Shown here: positions 43,801-51,704 of the stretch, piece after piece
How positions within the stretch are numbered: the stretch's first letter is position 1
Layout of the letters: every line of letters starts with the position of its first letter
NCBI GenBank assembly: GCA_903918045.1
Contig: CAIXCY010000095.1
Coordinates: 1 to 64,000, forward strand
Length of the DNA stretch: 64,000 bases
Direction of reading: 5' to 3'
DNA from: an uncultured Bacteroidia bacterium
GTDB taxonomy: Bacteria; Bacteroidota; Bacteroidia; Bacteroidales; Prolixibacteraceae
Translations under genes and position numbers: made by a program
Notes under the pieces: model-generated
Told to the model about the DNA's origin: nothing
What the model saw: the letters and a program-made list of their open reading frames with translations, nothing else
Database searches by the model: none

Positions 43801-43937
43801 GTAATAACCTGCTTACTTTAACTAAATATACCGGATATGATCCTGAAATCGGTGGTGGTCAGGGAATTTACAGTATCGACCGTGGAGTTTATCCACAGGC
43901 AAGATCATACATGATCGGAATTGATCTCACATTCTAG
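40824..43937 (+). CDS. SusC-type TonB-dependent outer-membrane transporter
   Basis: The 1037-residue transporter imports oligosaccharides across the outer membrane using TonB energy. After a signal peptide (VCSLFVYGQ) come a carboxypeptidase-regulatory-like domain (VKGVVTSADDGQPIPGVGVVLKG), a TonB-box-like stretch (DEVIVVGYGTQKK), the plug (VEDALKGRTSGVTV, VSIRGITSINY, LYVVDGVPV) and a 22-strand barrel ending in aromatic F. It pairs with the SusD gene 21 bases downstream. The context indicates beta-1,3-glucan oligosaccharides. Confidence 0.97.
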   Translation: MKKTILVLLISVCSLFVYGQSIQVKGVVTSADDGQPIPGVGVVLKGTTTGVTTNIDGAYTLSVPATSTLLFSFVGMTSQEVAVNRRTTINVKLSSAAETIDEVIVVGYGTQKKSVVTGAISTVKSSDLDNMPTPRVEDALKGRTSGVTVASSSGQPGSDATVSIRGITSINYVSPLYVVDGVPVVVGGIDYLNQSDIESIEVLKDAASAAIYGTQAAGGVILVTTKKGNAGTMKVNYNGYDGTQAPERTLNMLNATQYATLRNESSIAAGRGIIFSDPRSLGVGTNWQKAIFNNSAMVQNHNLSFSGGNEKSTFFASFGYFAQDGIVSSSISGYKRFTARLNSAHKVKPWLNFGNNVSYSHIVSKSISANDYFGAPLASAVNLDPVTPLVVTDPNVLATEPYASHLGSILRDAAGNPYGISNYVGQEMSNPLAFAQKQQGNNGWSDNIVGNVYLEINPVKGLKIKSSIGAKLAFWGYASYTPIYFLSNTISNLTQNSYSRTQNRATDWTWTNTVDYTRSFGKHNLDLLLGTEARDESDVNMIGATYLGIPATSYGTASMNYSIPVANRQAWGSENQPYKLSSLFSRLTYDYEGKYLFTGIIRRDGSSHFGSNNVYGYFPSASFGWVASREDFWVKNEAVNLLKVRAGYGVNGNDNLSPFLYTSTIGALGGYAFGNTVNSAPVTGYGPGAPANPNLKWEQTSQLNIGVDAILFKNFTATVEVFKKKTTGMLMAVSLPGYVGASASPYGNVASMENKGIEFDLGYNKKFGEIAVGLKANASYIENKVTDIGTNLYLTNATMIASTYEVSRKAVGQPVNEFYGFKIGGVFQTQAEIDSYVGTAGTKIQPNAKPGDYKWVDTNGDGTITEKDRQYLGNPTPNFTYGLTANVAYKGFDLVVFGQGVSGNKIFNQLRRLDIVGANYMNKAMGRWTGAGTSNTYARLSDNDPNNNFANPSNFYLEDGAYFRIKTLQLGFTLPKALMNRIQVEKCRIYVSGNNLLTLTKYTGYDPEIGGGQGIYSIDRGVYPQARSYMIGIDLTF

Positions 43938-43958
43938 TAACTTAAAAATTCACATACA

Positions 43959-45470
43959 ATGAAAATAAAATTTCTATTTTATACTTTAGTCTTTGCAGGA
44001 TTGATCCTCGTTGGAACTTCCTGTAGTAAGAGCTTCCTGACCGTGCAACCTATTGCATTGTCTTTGGAATCAAATTATTACCAAACTCCGGATCAGGCCT
44101 ATAATGGTGTTGTTGCAATATATGATGCGCTTGCCCCTGAAGCGGGATATGGCCATAACTGGTATGCCAATAAACTGGGTCCGTTAAACAGTGCAGGCGA
44201 CGAGTGTTATGCAGGCGGAGGAAGTTCTTCCGATATGGATAGCTACCAGAGTTGGAATACCTACAATCTTTCGGCTGCAACCGGTCCTTCAGACATGTTC
44301 TGGGATTTGGATTATGCCGGAGTATACAGGGCAAACCTGTTGATTACAAAGCTTTCAAAGGACATTCCTGGCTTAAGTTCCACAGATAAAGACAGGTATG
44401 TTGCCGAAGCAAAAGTTTTAAGAGCTTATTTTTATTTTGAACTTGAAAGGTTGTTTAAAAATATCGTTCTCTCAACAGCCCCTATTACGACTGCTGAAAT
44501 GTATACCCAGGTCCAGGCTAAACCTGCGGATGTGTATGCGCAGATTGAAAAGGATTTGACCGAAGCGATCCCAGCGCTCCCTGCAACTGTTCCAACAGCT
44601 CAGGACGGTAGAATAACAGCTGGAGCTGCTACTGCAATGCTTGGTAAAGTATACTTATACGAAGCAAAATGGACTGATGCAGCATCAACTTTAAATAAAG
44701 TGAATGCATCAGGTGTATATTCATTATTACATAACTATAAAGATATTTTCAGTCCGGCTAATAAATTTAATTCCGAATCAATCTTCGAAATTGTTCATAC
44801 CAACGCACAGTCATCTTGGTGGGGACCTAGTAACTTCCGTGGTAATGTCTATTGTACGATGGTAGGTCCAAGAAGCTATTCTGCCGGACCAGGTGCCGAT
44901 GCCGATCATATTTATTATTCAGGATGGTCTTTTAATCCTATTATCAAAGCCTTCGCAAATTCTATGCAAAACGATCCGCGTTACGCAGCTACCGTTGCCG
45001 ATCTTGATGGGCTTAAGTCACTTGGTCAGGCCAGTTATCTTCCTGGTTATATGAATACCGGATTTTTCGAACAAAAATGGTGTGCTCAGTTAAGGTGGTT
45101 GGCACCAACGGGTCAGGATGTTTTAAACTGGCCAAATGATGTCATCGAGATTCGTCTTGCGGATACCTATTTAATGGAGGCTGAGGCTTCAGTGCAAGCC
45201 GGAGCAACTGCCCGCGCCCAGACTCTTCTGGATGCAGTTCGTGCCCGTGTGGGTCTCCCTTCTGTACCGGCTACGCTGGACAATATTTATGAGGAACGCA
45301 GACTGGAACTTGCAACTGAAGGTCACCGCTGGTTCGACCTGGTTCGTACCGGTAAAGCCGCTACTGTGCTGTCATTTAAAGGGTTTAAAGCCGGAACAAA
45401 TGAAATATTACCTATTCCGCTAACCAGTATGAACAACTCAAAACTTGTTCAAAATCCAGGTTACAACTGA
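43959..45470 (+). CDS. SusD/RagB-type glycan-binding lipoprotein
   Basis: The 503-residue surface lipoprotein acts as a lid on SusC and binds glycan. The lipobox is VGTSC (Cys at about 22). TPR-like helices of the SusD fold are seen (AEAKVLRAYFYFELERLF), and the C-terminus has the usual EERRLELATEGHRWFDLVRTGKA. It follows susC by 21 bases. Confidence 0.97.
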   Translation: MKIKFLFYTLVFAGLILVGTSCSKSFLTVQPIALSLESNYYQTPDQAYNGVVAIYDALAPEAGYGHNWYANKLGPLNSAGDECYAGGGSSSDMDSYQSWNTYNLSAATGPSDMFWDLDYAGVYRANLLITKLSKDIPGLSSTDKDRYVAEAKVLRAYFYFELERLFKNIVLSTAPITTAEMYTQVQAKPADVYAQIEKDLTEAIPALPATVPTAQDGRITAGAATAMLGKVYLYEAKWTDAASTLNKVNASGVYSLLHNYKDIFSPANKFNSESIFEIVHTNAQSSWWGPSNFRGNVYCTMVGPRSYSAGPGADADHIYYSGWSFNPIIKAFANSMQNDPRYAATVADLDGLKSLGQASYLPGYMNTGFFEQKWCAQLRWLAPTGQDVLNWPNDVIEIRLADTYLMEAEASVQAGATARAQTLLDAVRARVGLPSVPATLDNIYEERRLELATEGHRWFDLVRTGKAATVLSFKGFKAGTNEILPIPLTSMNNSKLVQNPGYN

Positions 45471-45503
45471 TTTTTATAAAACAACAGATTAAAAAGATTT
45501 TAT

Positions 45504-46373
45504 ATGAAAAATAAGATATTAAAATCAATAAATACCGGGGTTATAACGCTCTTGATATTAAGCGTTACACTCCTCTATAGCTGTAAAAAGGAAACAGTCT
45601 ATACGTTGGGTCCTGTACCAACTGACTCCCAGGTTACAATCGAAAAAACAGCCGGGGCAGACGCCAACCACTGGATTTTGAAAAATACATCAACGGTTAC
45701 CGGCATAGCGTACTGGGACTTAGGTAATGGGGCTATGGTTTCAGGAAATGAAGTGACCGTTTTCTATCCTGATGTCGATTCGTACACAATTGTTTTAACT
45801 CTTGTAACCAGCGGCGGTGTGGCTACCTCTTCGATTACCCATGCACAAACTGTTGCCGATCCTAAAGCAGGTAATTTAGTCAAAGGTGGCAAATTCGCAA
45901 ACGCCGGAGATATTGCACAATGGACAATTCAGCGAATCAACGACAATGTTAATTCAACGATAACCTTTGCAAATGGTTGGGTGACTATCGACAATAATCC
46001 TGAGACATGGGGTCAGGTAGCTGTTTATCAGCCAATTCAAGTGGTTGCTGGTCAGAAATACAAAGTTGATTTGAAGTTTAAGACTGACGGTGTCAATAAT
46101 GGTTGGTTCAAAATTTACGCCTGCACAACTCAACCTACCCAAATGGTAGAATACACTGGCGCTATTCTTGTAACGGAGGTTGCTATATGGGGCAATGTAG
46201 GTGCCAAATCGGGATTGTTATCCAATATCTTTAACCCTGATGCAGGGATTAAAAGCAGTTGCATCGTCACGTTTCCTACCAGCGGAACTATCTGGCTTGA
46301 AATACAATCGGGCGCTGAAGATATGAAGGGTGGCGTTTCATTTACAAATGTTGAATTCAGAGGTGTTCAATAA
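45504..46373 (+). CDS. Surface glycan-binding-type lipoprotein with PKD-like domain
   Basis: The 289-residue lipoprotein (lipobox LLYSC, Cys 27) has an N-terminal PKD-like domain (WDLGNGAMVSGNEVTVFYPDVDSYTIVLT) and a C-terminal beta-sandwich resembling carbohydrate-binding modules (NLVKGGKFANAGDIAQW; QVVAGQKYKVDLKFKTDG). Genes placed right after susD commonly encode surface glycan-binding proteins (SusE-position), and the domain plan supports this. No catalytic motif is seen. Two hairpins follow before the first enzyme gene. Confidence 0.82.
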   Translation: MKNKILKSINTGVITLLILSVTLLYSCKKETVYTLGPVPTDSQVTIEKTAGADANHWILKNTSTVTGIAYWDLGNGAMVSGNEVTVFYPDVDSYTIVLTLVTSGGVATSSITHAQTVADPKAGNLVKGGKFANAGDIAQWTIQRINDNVNSTITFANGWVTIDNNPETWGQVAVYQPIQVVAGQKYKVDLKFKTDGVNNGWFKIYACTTQPTQMVEYTGAILVTEVAIWGNVGAKSGLLSNIFNPDAGIKSSCIVTFPTSGTIWLEIQSGAEDMKGGVSFTNVEFRGVQ

Positions 46374-46380
46374 TTAATTA

Positions 46381-46416
46381 AAAACAGCCTGGAATTATTT
46401 TGTTTCAGGCTGTTTT
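46381..46416 (+). terminator. Intra-locus hairpin 1, after the glycan-binding lipoprotein gene
   Basis: The 11-bp stem AAAACAGCCTG (46381-46391) pairs with CAGGCTGTTTT (46406-46416). The stem itself ends in a T-run. It begins 7 bases after the stop codon. It may terminate part of the transcripts and set a higher level of SusCD than of the enzymes. Confidence 0.7.
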
Positions 46417-46465
46417 AATCGCATTAGAACGCAATTTTATTTTTTATTTTCTGTAAAACTTATCC

Positions 46466-46502
46466 ATAGCCGGTCATTTCTATAGATTGGCCGGCTATTT
46501 TA
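46466..46502 (+). terminator. Intra-locus hairpin 2, before the first GH16 gene
   Basis: ATAGCCGG (46466-46473) pairs with CCGGCTAT (46491-46498), followed by TTTATC. It ends about 20 bases before the GH16 ATG at 46521, in its leader. Confidence 0.55.
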
Positions 46503-46520
46503 TCTTAATAATCAATCCAA

Positions 46521-47723
46521 ATGAGTCTGATTAAGGATTTTTTCCTGATGTCTTTTGTCATCGCATTAGTATGCACTTCATGCAGCAAATCTTCAAGTCC
46601 GGTTATACCGACACCGACACCCAAACTGTCTTCCCTAACTGTGGTTGATGTAGCTCACATGCGTGATAATAAACAGGTTATCTCATTCAGGTTTTTTATT
46701 AATGTCTCTCCTGCAAGCGACAAGGATATTAAGGTCAATTATGCAACTGCTGACGGATCAGCCATAAGCGGAGCCGATTATACTGCGGTTACTGGTACAT
46801 TGACCATACCGGCAAGTAGTACGGTAGGTTATGTCGATGTATTTGTTACAGGGGACAGCTTGCGTCAGCCCGACCAGGCTTTTACCCTGATATTGAGCTC
46901 CCCTGTTAATGCAACAATAGCTGGGACAGGAAAGGCAACCGGGACGATCACAAACAGTGGCACCTTTTATCCAAGTGATGGCGAAGGTTATTTTTCACCA
47001 TCAACCTATCCGGGATATACTTTAACATGGAGTGATGAATTTAATGATGCTTCAATCAATACCGACGTTTGGAATTACGATATTGGAGGAAGTGGATGGG
47101 GCAATAATGAACTGGAATATTACACCAATAGTTCAAACAATTCATACCTTTTGAATGGTAAACTTGTTATTGAAGCCAGGAAGGAAACGATAGGAAGCAA
47201 CAATTATTCTTCTGCAAGGATGAACACCGCGGGTAAAAAAGCATTTCAATATGGAAGAATTGATATCCGTGCCAAAATTCCTGTTTCACATGGCATGTGG
47301 CCTGCCTTATGGATGTTGGGTTCCAATATTGGAACTACACCCTGGCCGGGCTGCGGCGAGACAGATATCATGGAATTAATAGGCAGTTCACCCAACCGGG
47401 TTGTCGGTTCAATTCATTGGGCCCAGGCAAATGGGTCATCCGGTACAGTAAATAATGCATACTTTCTGAGTTCAGGAGATTTCTCACAACAGTTTCATGT
47501 CTTTAGTCTGATTTGGAAGTTGAATTATGTTCAGATTATTATTGATGGAATTCCATATATGACTGCAAATAATACCAGTATCAGTTCAGGAACCTGGCCT
47601 TTTAATGCCACCTTCTTCTTTATTTTTAATGTAGCCGTAGGTGGGGACTGGCCTGGTCCACCAGATGCCAGTACCATATTTCCTCAAAAGATGTTTGTTG
47701 ATTATGTCAGAGTGTTTCAATAA
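46521..47723 (+). CDS. GH16 beta-glucanase lipoprotein with Calx-beta domain
   Basis: The 400-residue lipoprotein (lipobox VCTSC, Cys 21) has a Calx-beta domain (about 45-145; VNYATADGSAISGADYTAVTGTL) followed by a GH16 catalytic domain (about 165-400). The retaining catalytic motif is E280-TDIM-E285, i.e. nucleophile Glu, Asp 282 and acid/base Glu. GH16 enzymes of this type cut beta-1,3- or mixed-linkage glucans (laminarinase/lichenase). WNYDIGGSGWGNNELEYYT is the substrate-cleft signature. It is the first enzyme gene after the susCD module. Confidence 0.93.
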   Translation: MSLIKDFFLMSFVIALVCTSCSKSSSPVIPTPTPKLSSLTVVDVAHMRDNKQVISFRFFINVSPASDKDIKVNYATADGSAISGADYTAVTGTLTIPASSTVGYVDVFVTGDSLRQPDQAFTLILSSPVNATIAGTGKATGTITNSGTFYPSDGEGYFSPSTYPGYTLTWSDEFNDASINTDVWNYDIGGSGWGNNELEYYTNSSNNSYLLNGKLVIEARKETIGSNNYSSARMNTAGKKAFQYGRIDIRAKIPVSHGMWPALWMLGSNIGTTPWPGCGETDIMELIGSSPNRVVGSIHWAQANGSSGTVNNAYFLSSGDFSQQFHVFSLIWKLNYVQIIIDGIPYMTANNTSISSGTWPFNATFFFIFNVAVGGDWPGPPDASTIFPQKMFVDYVRVFQ

Positions 47724-47780
47724 CATATTGCATTGATTGTATAATATTTAGGGACTTTAACTAATTTAAAAATCCGGATT

Positions 47781-48743
47781 ATGCTTTACAGGCAGTGGAA
47801 ATCTTGTATTTGTGCGATGGTTCTAATTGTATGCTCCTGCCCGGATATGCAAGCTAAAGGGAAGTTTAGGATTCAAACCCAAAATAGTTCATTTGTTAGT
47901 AAATTCAGTATTCCCGAAAATTCGGATGAGGGTGCAAAGCAGATCAGATCCCTAAATATGATCCATCCAATTCCTTTTATAACACAGGATTACGTAATTA
48001 ACCTCGATGATGCTCAGACTATTCCGCAAACTATTGAGAAATCTGAGTTCAGCAGGCTGGTTTGGTCTGATGAATTTAACACAGGCAATACTCCCGATTC
48101 TACCAAATGGGGTTATTCAGTTGGAACCGGAGACGGCGGATGGGGAAATTCAGAATTACAATATTATACTGAAAGTCCGAAGAATGTTATTGTTCAGGAT
48201 GGTCTGTTAAAAATAAAAGCAATCAGGGAAGATTATAAGAGAAGCGCTTATACCTCCGCAAAATTACTCTCAAAAAATAAATTTGAATTTAAATATGGAA
48301 GGGTTGAAGTAAGCGCCCGGCTTCCTAAAGGTAATGGGCCATGGCCTGCGATCTGGATGTTAGGGAGCAATATCGGGACCACAGGTTGGCCCGCTTGTGG
48401 CGAAATCGATATAATGGAACACCATGGCTTTGAGATGAATAAAATATTCGGGACACTCCACTACCCCGGGCGTTCGGGCGGCAATCCTGACGGGAATACA
48501 AAAATGATTTCGGATGCCTCAACAGCTTTTCATAAATATTCCCTGGAATGGTCAGCATCCGCCATCAGAATACTCGTTGACGACCAGTTATGCCATTTTG
48601 TAAAAAACTCCTCTGACCTTCCATTTAATCATAACTTCTTTCTTATCCTGAATCTTGCCATTGGCGGAACCTTTGGAGGCGTAGTAGATCCTCAATTGGC
48701 AGGTGCAACGATGGAGGTTGATTATATCAGAGTTTATCAGTAG
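47781..48743 (+). CDS. GH16 beta-glucanase
   Basis: The 320-residue protein is a second, compact GH16 laminarinase-like enzyme. The catalytic motif is E208-IDIM-E213, and the cleft signature GWGNSELQYYTES is present. The N-terminus (CICAMVLIVCSCPDMQA) is hydrophobic with Cys residues, suggesting a lipoprotein or signal peptide. An ~80-residue linker precedes the catalytic domain. It lies 57 bases after the first GH16 gene and 28 before the sugar transporter. Confidence 0.93.
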   Translation: MLYRQWKSCICAMVLIVCSCPDMQAKGKFRIQTQNSSFVSKFSIPENSDEGAKQIRSLNMIHPIPFITQDYVINLDDAQTIPQTIEKSEFSRLVWSDEFNTGNTPDSTKWGYSVGTGDGGWGNSELQYYTESPKNVIVQDGLLKIKAIREDYKRSAYTSAKLLSKNKFEFKYGRVEVSARLPKGNGPWPAIWMLGSNIGTTGWPACGEIDIMEHHGFEMNKIFGTLHYPGRSGGNPDGNTKMISDASTAFHKYSLEWSASAIRILVDDQLCHFVKNSSDLPFNHNFFLILNLAIGGTFGGVVDPQLAGATMEVDYIRVYQ

Positions 48744-48771
48744 CGATTAATAATTAGGTAAAAAATAGTAT

Positions 48772-50334
48772 ATGCAAAAACAAAAAAGTTCCATTGTCCT
48801 TATTGCACTTGTAATTGCGATGGGCGGATTTCTGATGGGTTTTGATGCATCTGTAATTTCCGGAGTGATCAAATTTATTGAACCCGAATTTCACCTTTCA
48901 AAACTCGAATTAGGGTGGTCAGTCGCCTCTTTATCCCTGGCAGCGACTCTGGCAATGATGTTTGCAGGGCCGGTTAGTGACCGGTTTGGCCGAAGAATAG
49001 TCTTGAAATATTCGGCCCTGCTCTATGCATTTTCGGCATTGCTTTCAGCTGCGGCCCCTTCATTTATCATCCTTGTAATTGCCCGAATGATCGCGGGAAT
49101 AGGAGTCGGAACCTCCCTAATATTGGCTCCAATGTATATCGCTGAAATATCTCCGGCTGAGAAACGGGGCAAACTGGTCTCTTTTAATCAGTTAAACATT
49201 GTCGTTGGGATCTCGGTAGCTTTTTTTACCAATTATCTGATTGTCCATCTCTCCCAATCGGACGCATCCTGGATTCAGAGTTTAAAGATCAAAGAATACA
49301 ATTGGAGATGGATGCTGGGAATCGAGTTCTTCCCCGCCATGCTCTATTTCTTCTTTTTGCTTTTCGTTCCTCAGAGTCCAAGATGGTTAATAATGAAAGG
49401 TCGGTTTGAGGAGGCATTAACAATCATGAAACGACTCGGTGATGACCAAACTGCCATTCGAATGGTTAATGAAATCCAGGAACATGTCTCTTTGGATAAA
49501 GCGCCAAAGGTTAAAACACCTGTAAAAGCACTCTTTGCCCCTGCCATGAAACTGGTTTTAACAATAGGTATTATAATTTCTGTTTTGCAACAGATAACTG
49601 GTATTAATTCAGTCTTTTTTTATGCCCCTATGATCTTTGAACAATCGGGGATTGGCACTGATGCTGCATTTATTCAGGCAATTCTTGTGGGTCTAACAAA
49701 TGTTGTGTTTACTATTGTTGCAATGGTTCTGATTGACAAATTGGGCAGGAAGCCTCTGCTTGCCTTTGGAATTACCGGAATTGCACTGAGTATGTTCTTA
49801 TTGGCTTACGGATTTAATGCAGCTACCTATACTTTGACAGATGCTTCAATTTCCAAATTGCCGCCTTCGATTAACAGCATCCAGTTGAGCCCTTTGAAAA
49901 ATAAAACGTTCACCAGTGACACCCGGTTTAAAAATGAAGTAACAGCTGCAATTGGGGCTGAAATGGAGAAGAAATTTGAATCTGAGTTTATTACTGCTGC
50001 GATAAAAATGAACCCGGCTTTAATATTAATTGGAATCCTTGGGTTTGTGGCCTCCTTTGCGGTCTCATTAGGTCCGGTAATGTGGGTATTGTTTTCAGAG
50101 CTGTTTCCGAACTATATCAGAGGGCTTGCAATCTCGTTTGTCGGATTTCTTAATTCTGCGGTAAGTTTTGGAGTGCAATTGATATTTCCATGGGAACTGG
50201 CCAGTTTAGGAAGTACCGGAACCTTTCTGCTATACGGAATCTTCGCTTTTCTAGGACTGATCCTGATGATGAAGTTATTACCGGAAACAAAAGGAAAATC
50301 GTTGGAAGAACTGGAAGCTATCCTGATAAAATAG
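48772..50334 (+). CDS. Sugar porter family MFS symporter
   Basis: The 520-residue inner-membrane transporter belongs to the sugar porter family. Its motifs are GFDASVISG in TM1, DRFGRR in loop 2-3, PQSPRWLIMKGR after TM6, QQITGINSVFFYAP in TM7 and PETKGKSLEELE after TM12. A soluble insert of ~60 residues (about 360-410) lies between late helices, as in many Bacteroidota homologues. It probably moves glucose or short beta-glucans from periplasm to cytoplasm for the phosphorylase encoded two genes on. Confidence 0.93.
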   Translation: MQKQKSSIVLIALVIAMGGFLMGFDASVISGVIKFIEPEFHLSKLELGWSVASLSLAATLAMMFAGPVSDRFGRRIVLKYSALLYAFSALLSAAAPSFIILVIARMIAGIGVGTSLILAPMYIAEISPAEKRGKLVSFNQLNIVVGISVAFFTNYLIVHLSQSDASWIQSLKIKEYNWRWMLGIEFFPAMLYFFFLLFVPQSPRWLIMKGRFEEALTIMKRLGDDQTAIRMVNEIQEHVSLDKAPKVKTPVKALFAPAMKLVLTIGIIISVLQQITGINSVFFYAPMIFEQSGIGTDAAFIQAILVGLTNVVFTIVAMVLIDKLGRKPLLAFGITGIALSMFLLAYGFNAATYTLTDASISKLPPSINSIQLSPLKNKTFTSDTRFKNEVTAAIGAEMEKKFESEFITAAIKMNPALILIGILGFVASFAVSLGPVMWVLFSELFPNYIRGLAISFVGFLNSAVSFGVQLIFPWELASLGSTGTFLLYGIFAFLGLILMMKLLPETKGKSLEELEAILIK

Positions 50335-50373
50335 GTCATTTTTTTTTGGAATTCAATACTAGAACATCTAAAA

Positions 50374-51675
50374 ATGTGGTATACAAAAATAAAAAATAGT
50401 CTCTTTATGGCGGTCTGCGCATTTTCGATTCTGACCCTGACTGCCATAAGTGGTGGTTGTGCTGACCAAAATCAACAGAAATTTGAGGCACCAACGTTAA
50501 CTGTTGAGGCTGAGTCATTTATTAGTAATTCTGGGAACATATCGATTGTCAATGAAAAAAACAGTGAGGTATCCGTTCAAACAAAGGAGAATGATGCCTG
50601 GCTAAGTTACAAAATAAATATCCCGGTATCAGGGAGATACAGCATAAAGTTGTATGCACGAAATACTGCGGGGAGGGAAGCTGTCTGCTGGATTGAAGAT
50701 TATATCGATAACAAGGATGGTCGGACTTATAATGTGAGCGGTAATCTTATAGTTGGTGGGAACGATAAGGGTTCTCCACGTTTTGTTCAAAAGGATGGTA
50801 CACCCATGGCTGCATCATCACATTATCTCAAACTACATATTGAGAAAGGGACTGTGATTATTGATAAATTGACATTTACCCTCATCAGGGAGCATCAGAT
50901 TACGCCGGTAGTGATTAAATCCAATACCGAGGGAAAGGGATGGGAGCTGATCTGGAGTGATGAGTTTAATGGTCTCGGGCTACCCGATACAACTAAATGG
51001 ACTTTTGATATCGGAAACTGGGGTTGGGGAAATAACGAATTGCAATATTATACCGCCGGCCGACTCGAAAATGCCAGACAGGAAAATGGAACCCTGATTA
51101 TGGAAGCCAGAAAAAATGACCACGGTTACCCCTGGAGCTCTTCCCGTTTAACGACCAGAGGTAAGGCGAGTTTCCTGTATGGCAAAATCGAATTTAGAGC
51201 CAAAGTTCCTGTTGGAAGGGGAAGCTGGGCTGCAGGATGGTTATTGGGTGATAACTATATCGATGAGCTTTCCTGGCCTTACTGCGGAGAAATCGATGTG
51301 TTGGAAAATGTTGGTTATGAGCTTGACCCAAATACAGGTAACGGTAAAACGCATGCTTCGATCCATTGCGGGGCCTATTATTTTAAACTCAACAACCAGC
51401 CAACTGCAATTGTAGATGTAGAAAATATGAATAATGATTTTCACATTTATACAATTGAATGGATACCTAAATCAATAACTATTTCTGTCGATGGAAGAAA
51501 ATATTTTGATTATCACGACACCTCAAACAAACTCTCCTGGCCCTTTGATAAACCACAAAACCTGATCCTTGACCTGGCAATAGGCGGAGGTTGGGGTGGA
51601 GCAAGGGGGATTGACTCAACCTTGACCTCCCAGAAGATGATTGTCGACTATGTCAGAGTTTATGAATTGAAATAA
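50374..51675 (+). CDS. GH16 beta-glucanase lipoprotein with CBM6-like module
   Basis: The 433-residue lipoprotein (lipobox ISGGC) carries an N-terminal CBM6-like beta-sandwich (about 40-170; LTVEAESF, then YKINIPVSGRYSIKLYARN). The C-terminal GH16 domain has catalytic motif E306-IDVL-E311 and cleft signature NWGWGNNELQYYT. This is the third GH16 of the locus. The binding module suggests activity on polymeric beta-1,3-glucan at the cell surface. Confidence 0.93.
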   Translation: MWYTKIKNSLFMAVCAFSILTLTAISGGCADQNQQKFEAPTLTVEAESFISNSGNISIVNEKNSEVSVQTKENDAWLSYKINIPVSGRYSIKLYARNTAGREAVCWIEDYIDNKDGRTYNVSGNLIVGGNDKGSPRFVQKDGTPMAASSHYLKLHIEKGTVIIDKLTFTLIREHQITPVVIKSNTEGKGWELIWSDEFNGLGLPDTTKWTFDIGNWGWGNNELQYYTAGRLENARQENGTLIMEARKNDHGYPWSSSRLTTRGKASFLYGKIEFRAKVPVGRGSWAAGWLLGDNYIDELSWPYCGEIDVLENVGYELDPNTGNGKTHASIHCGAYYFKLNNQPTAIVDVENMNNDFHIYTIEWIPKSITISVDGRKYFDYHDTSNKLSWPFDKPQNLILDLAIGGGWGGARGIDSTLTSQKMIVDYVRVYELK

Positions 51676-51704
51676 TAGTTTCGGGTTTTTAAAATATTTG
51701 AAAT

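Noticed and set aside
46521-48743. The two adjacent GH16 genes as one split gene.
   Set aside because: Each has its own N-terminal export signal and a complete catalytic motif.
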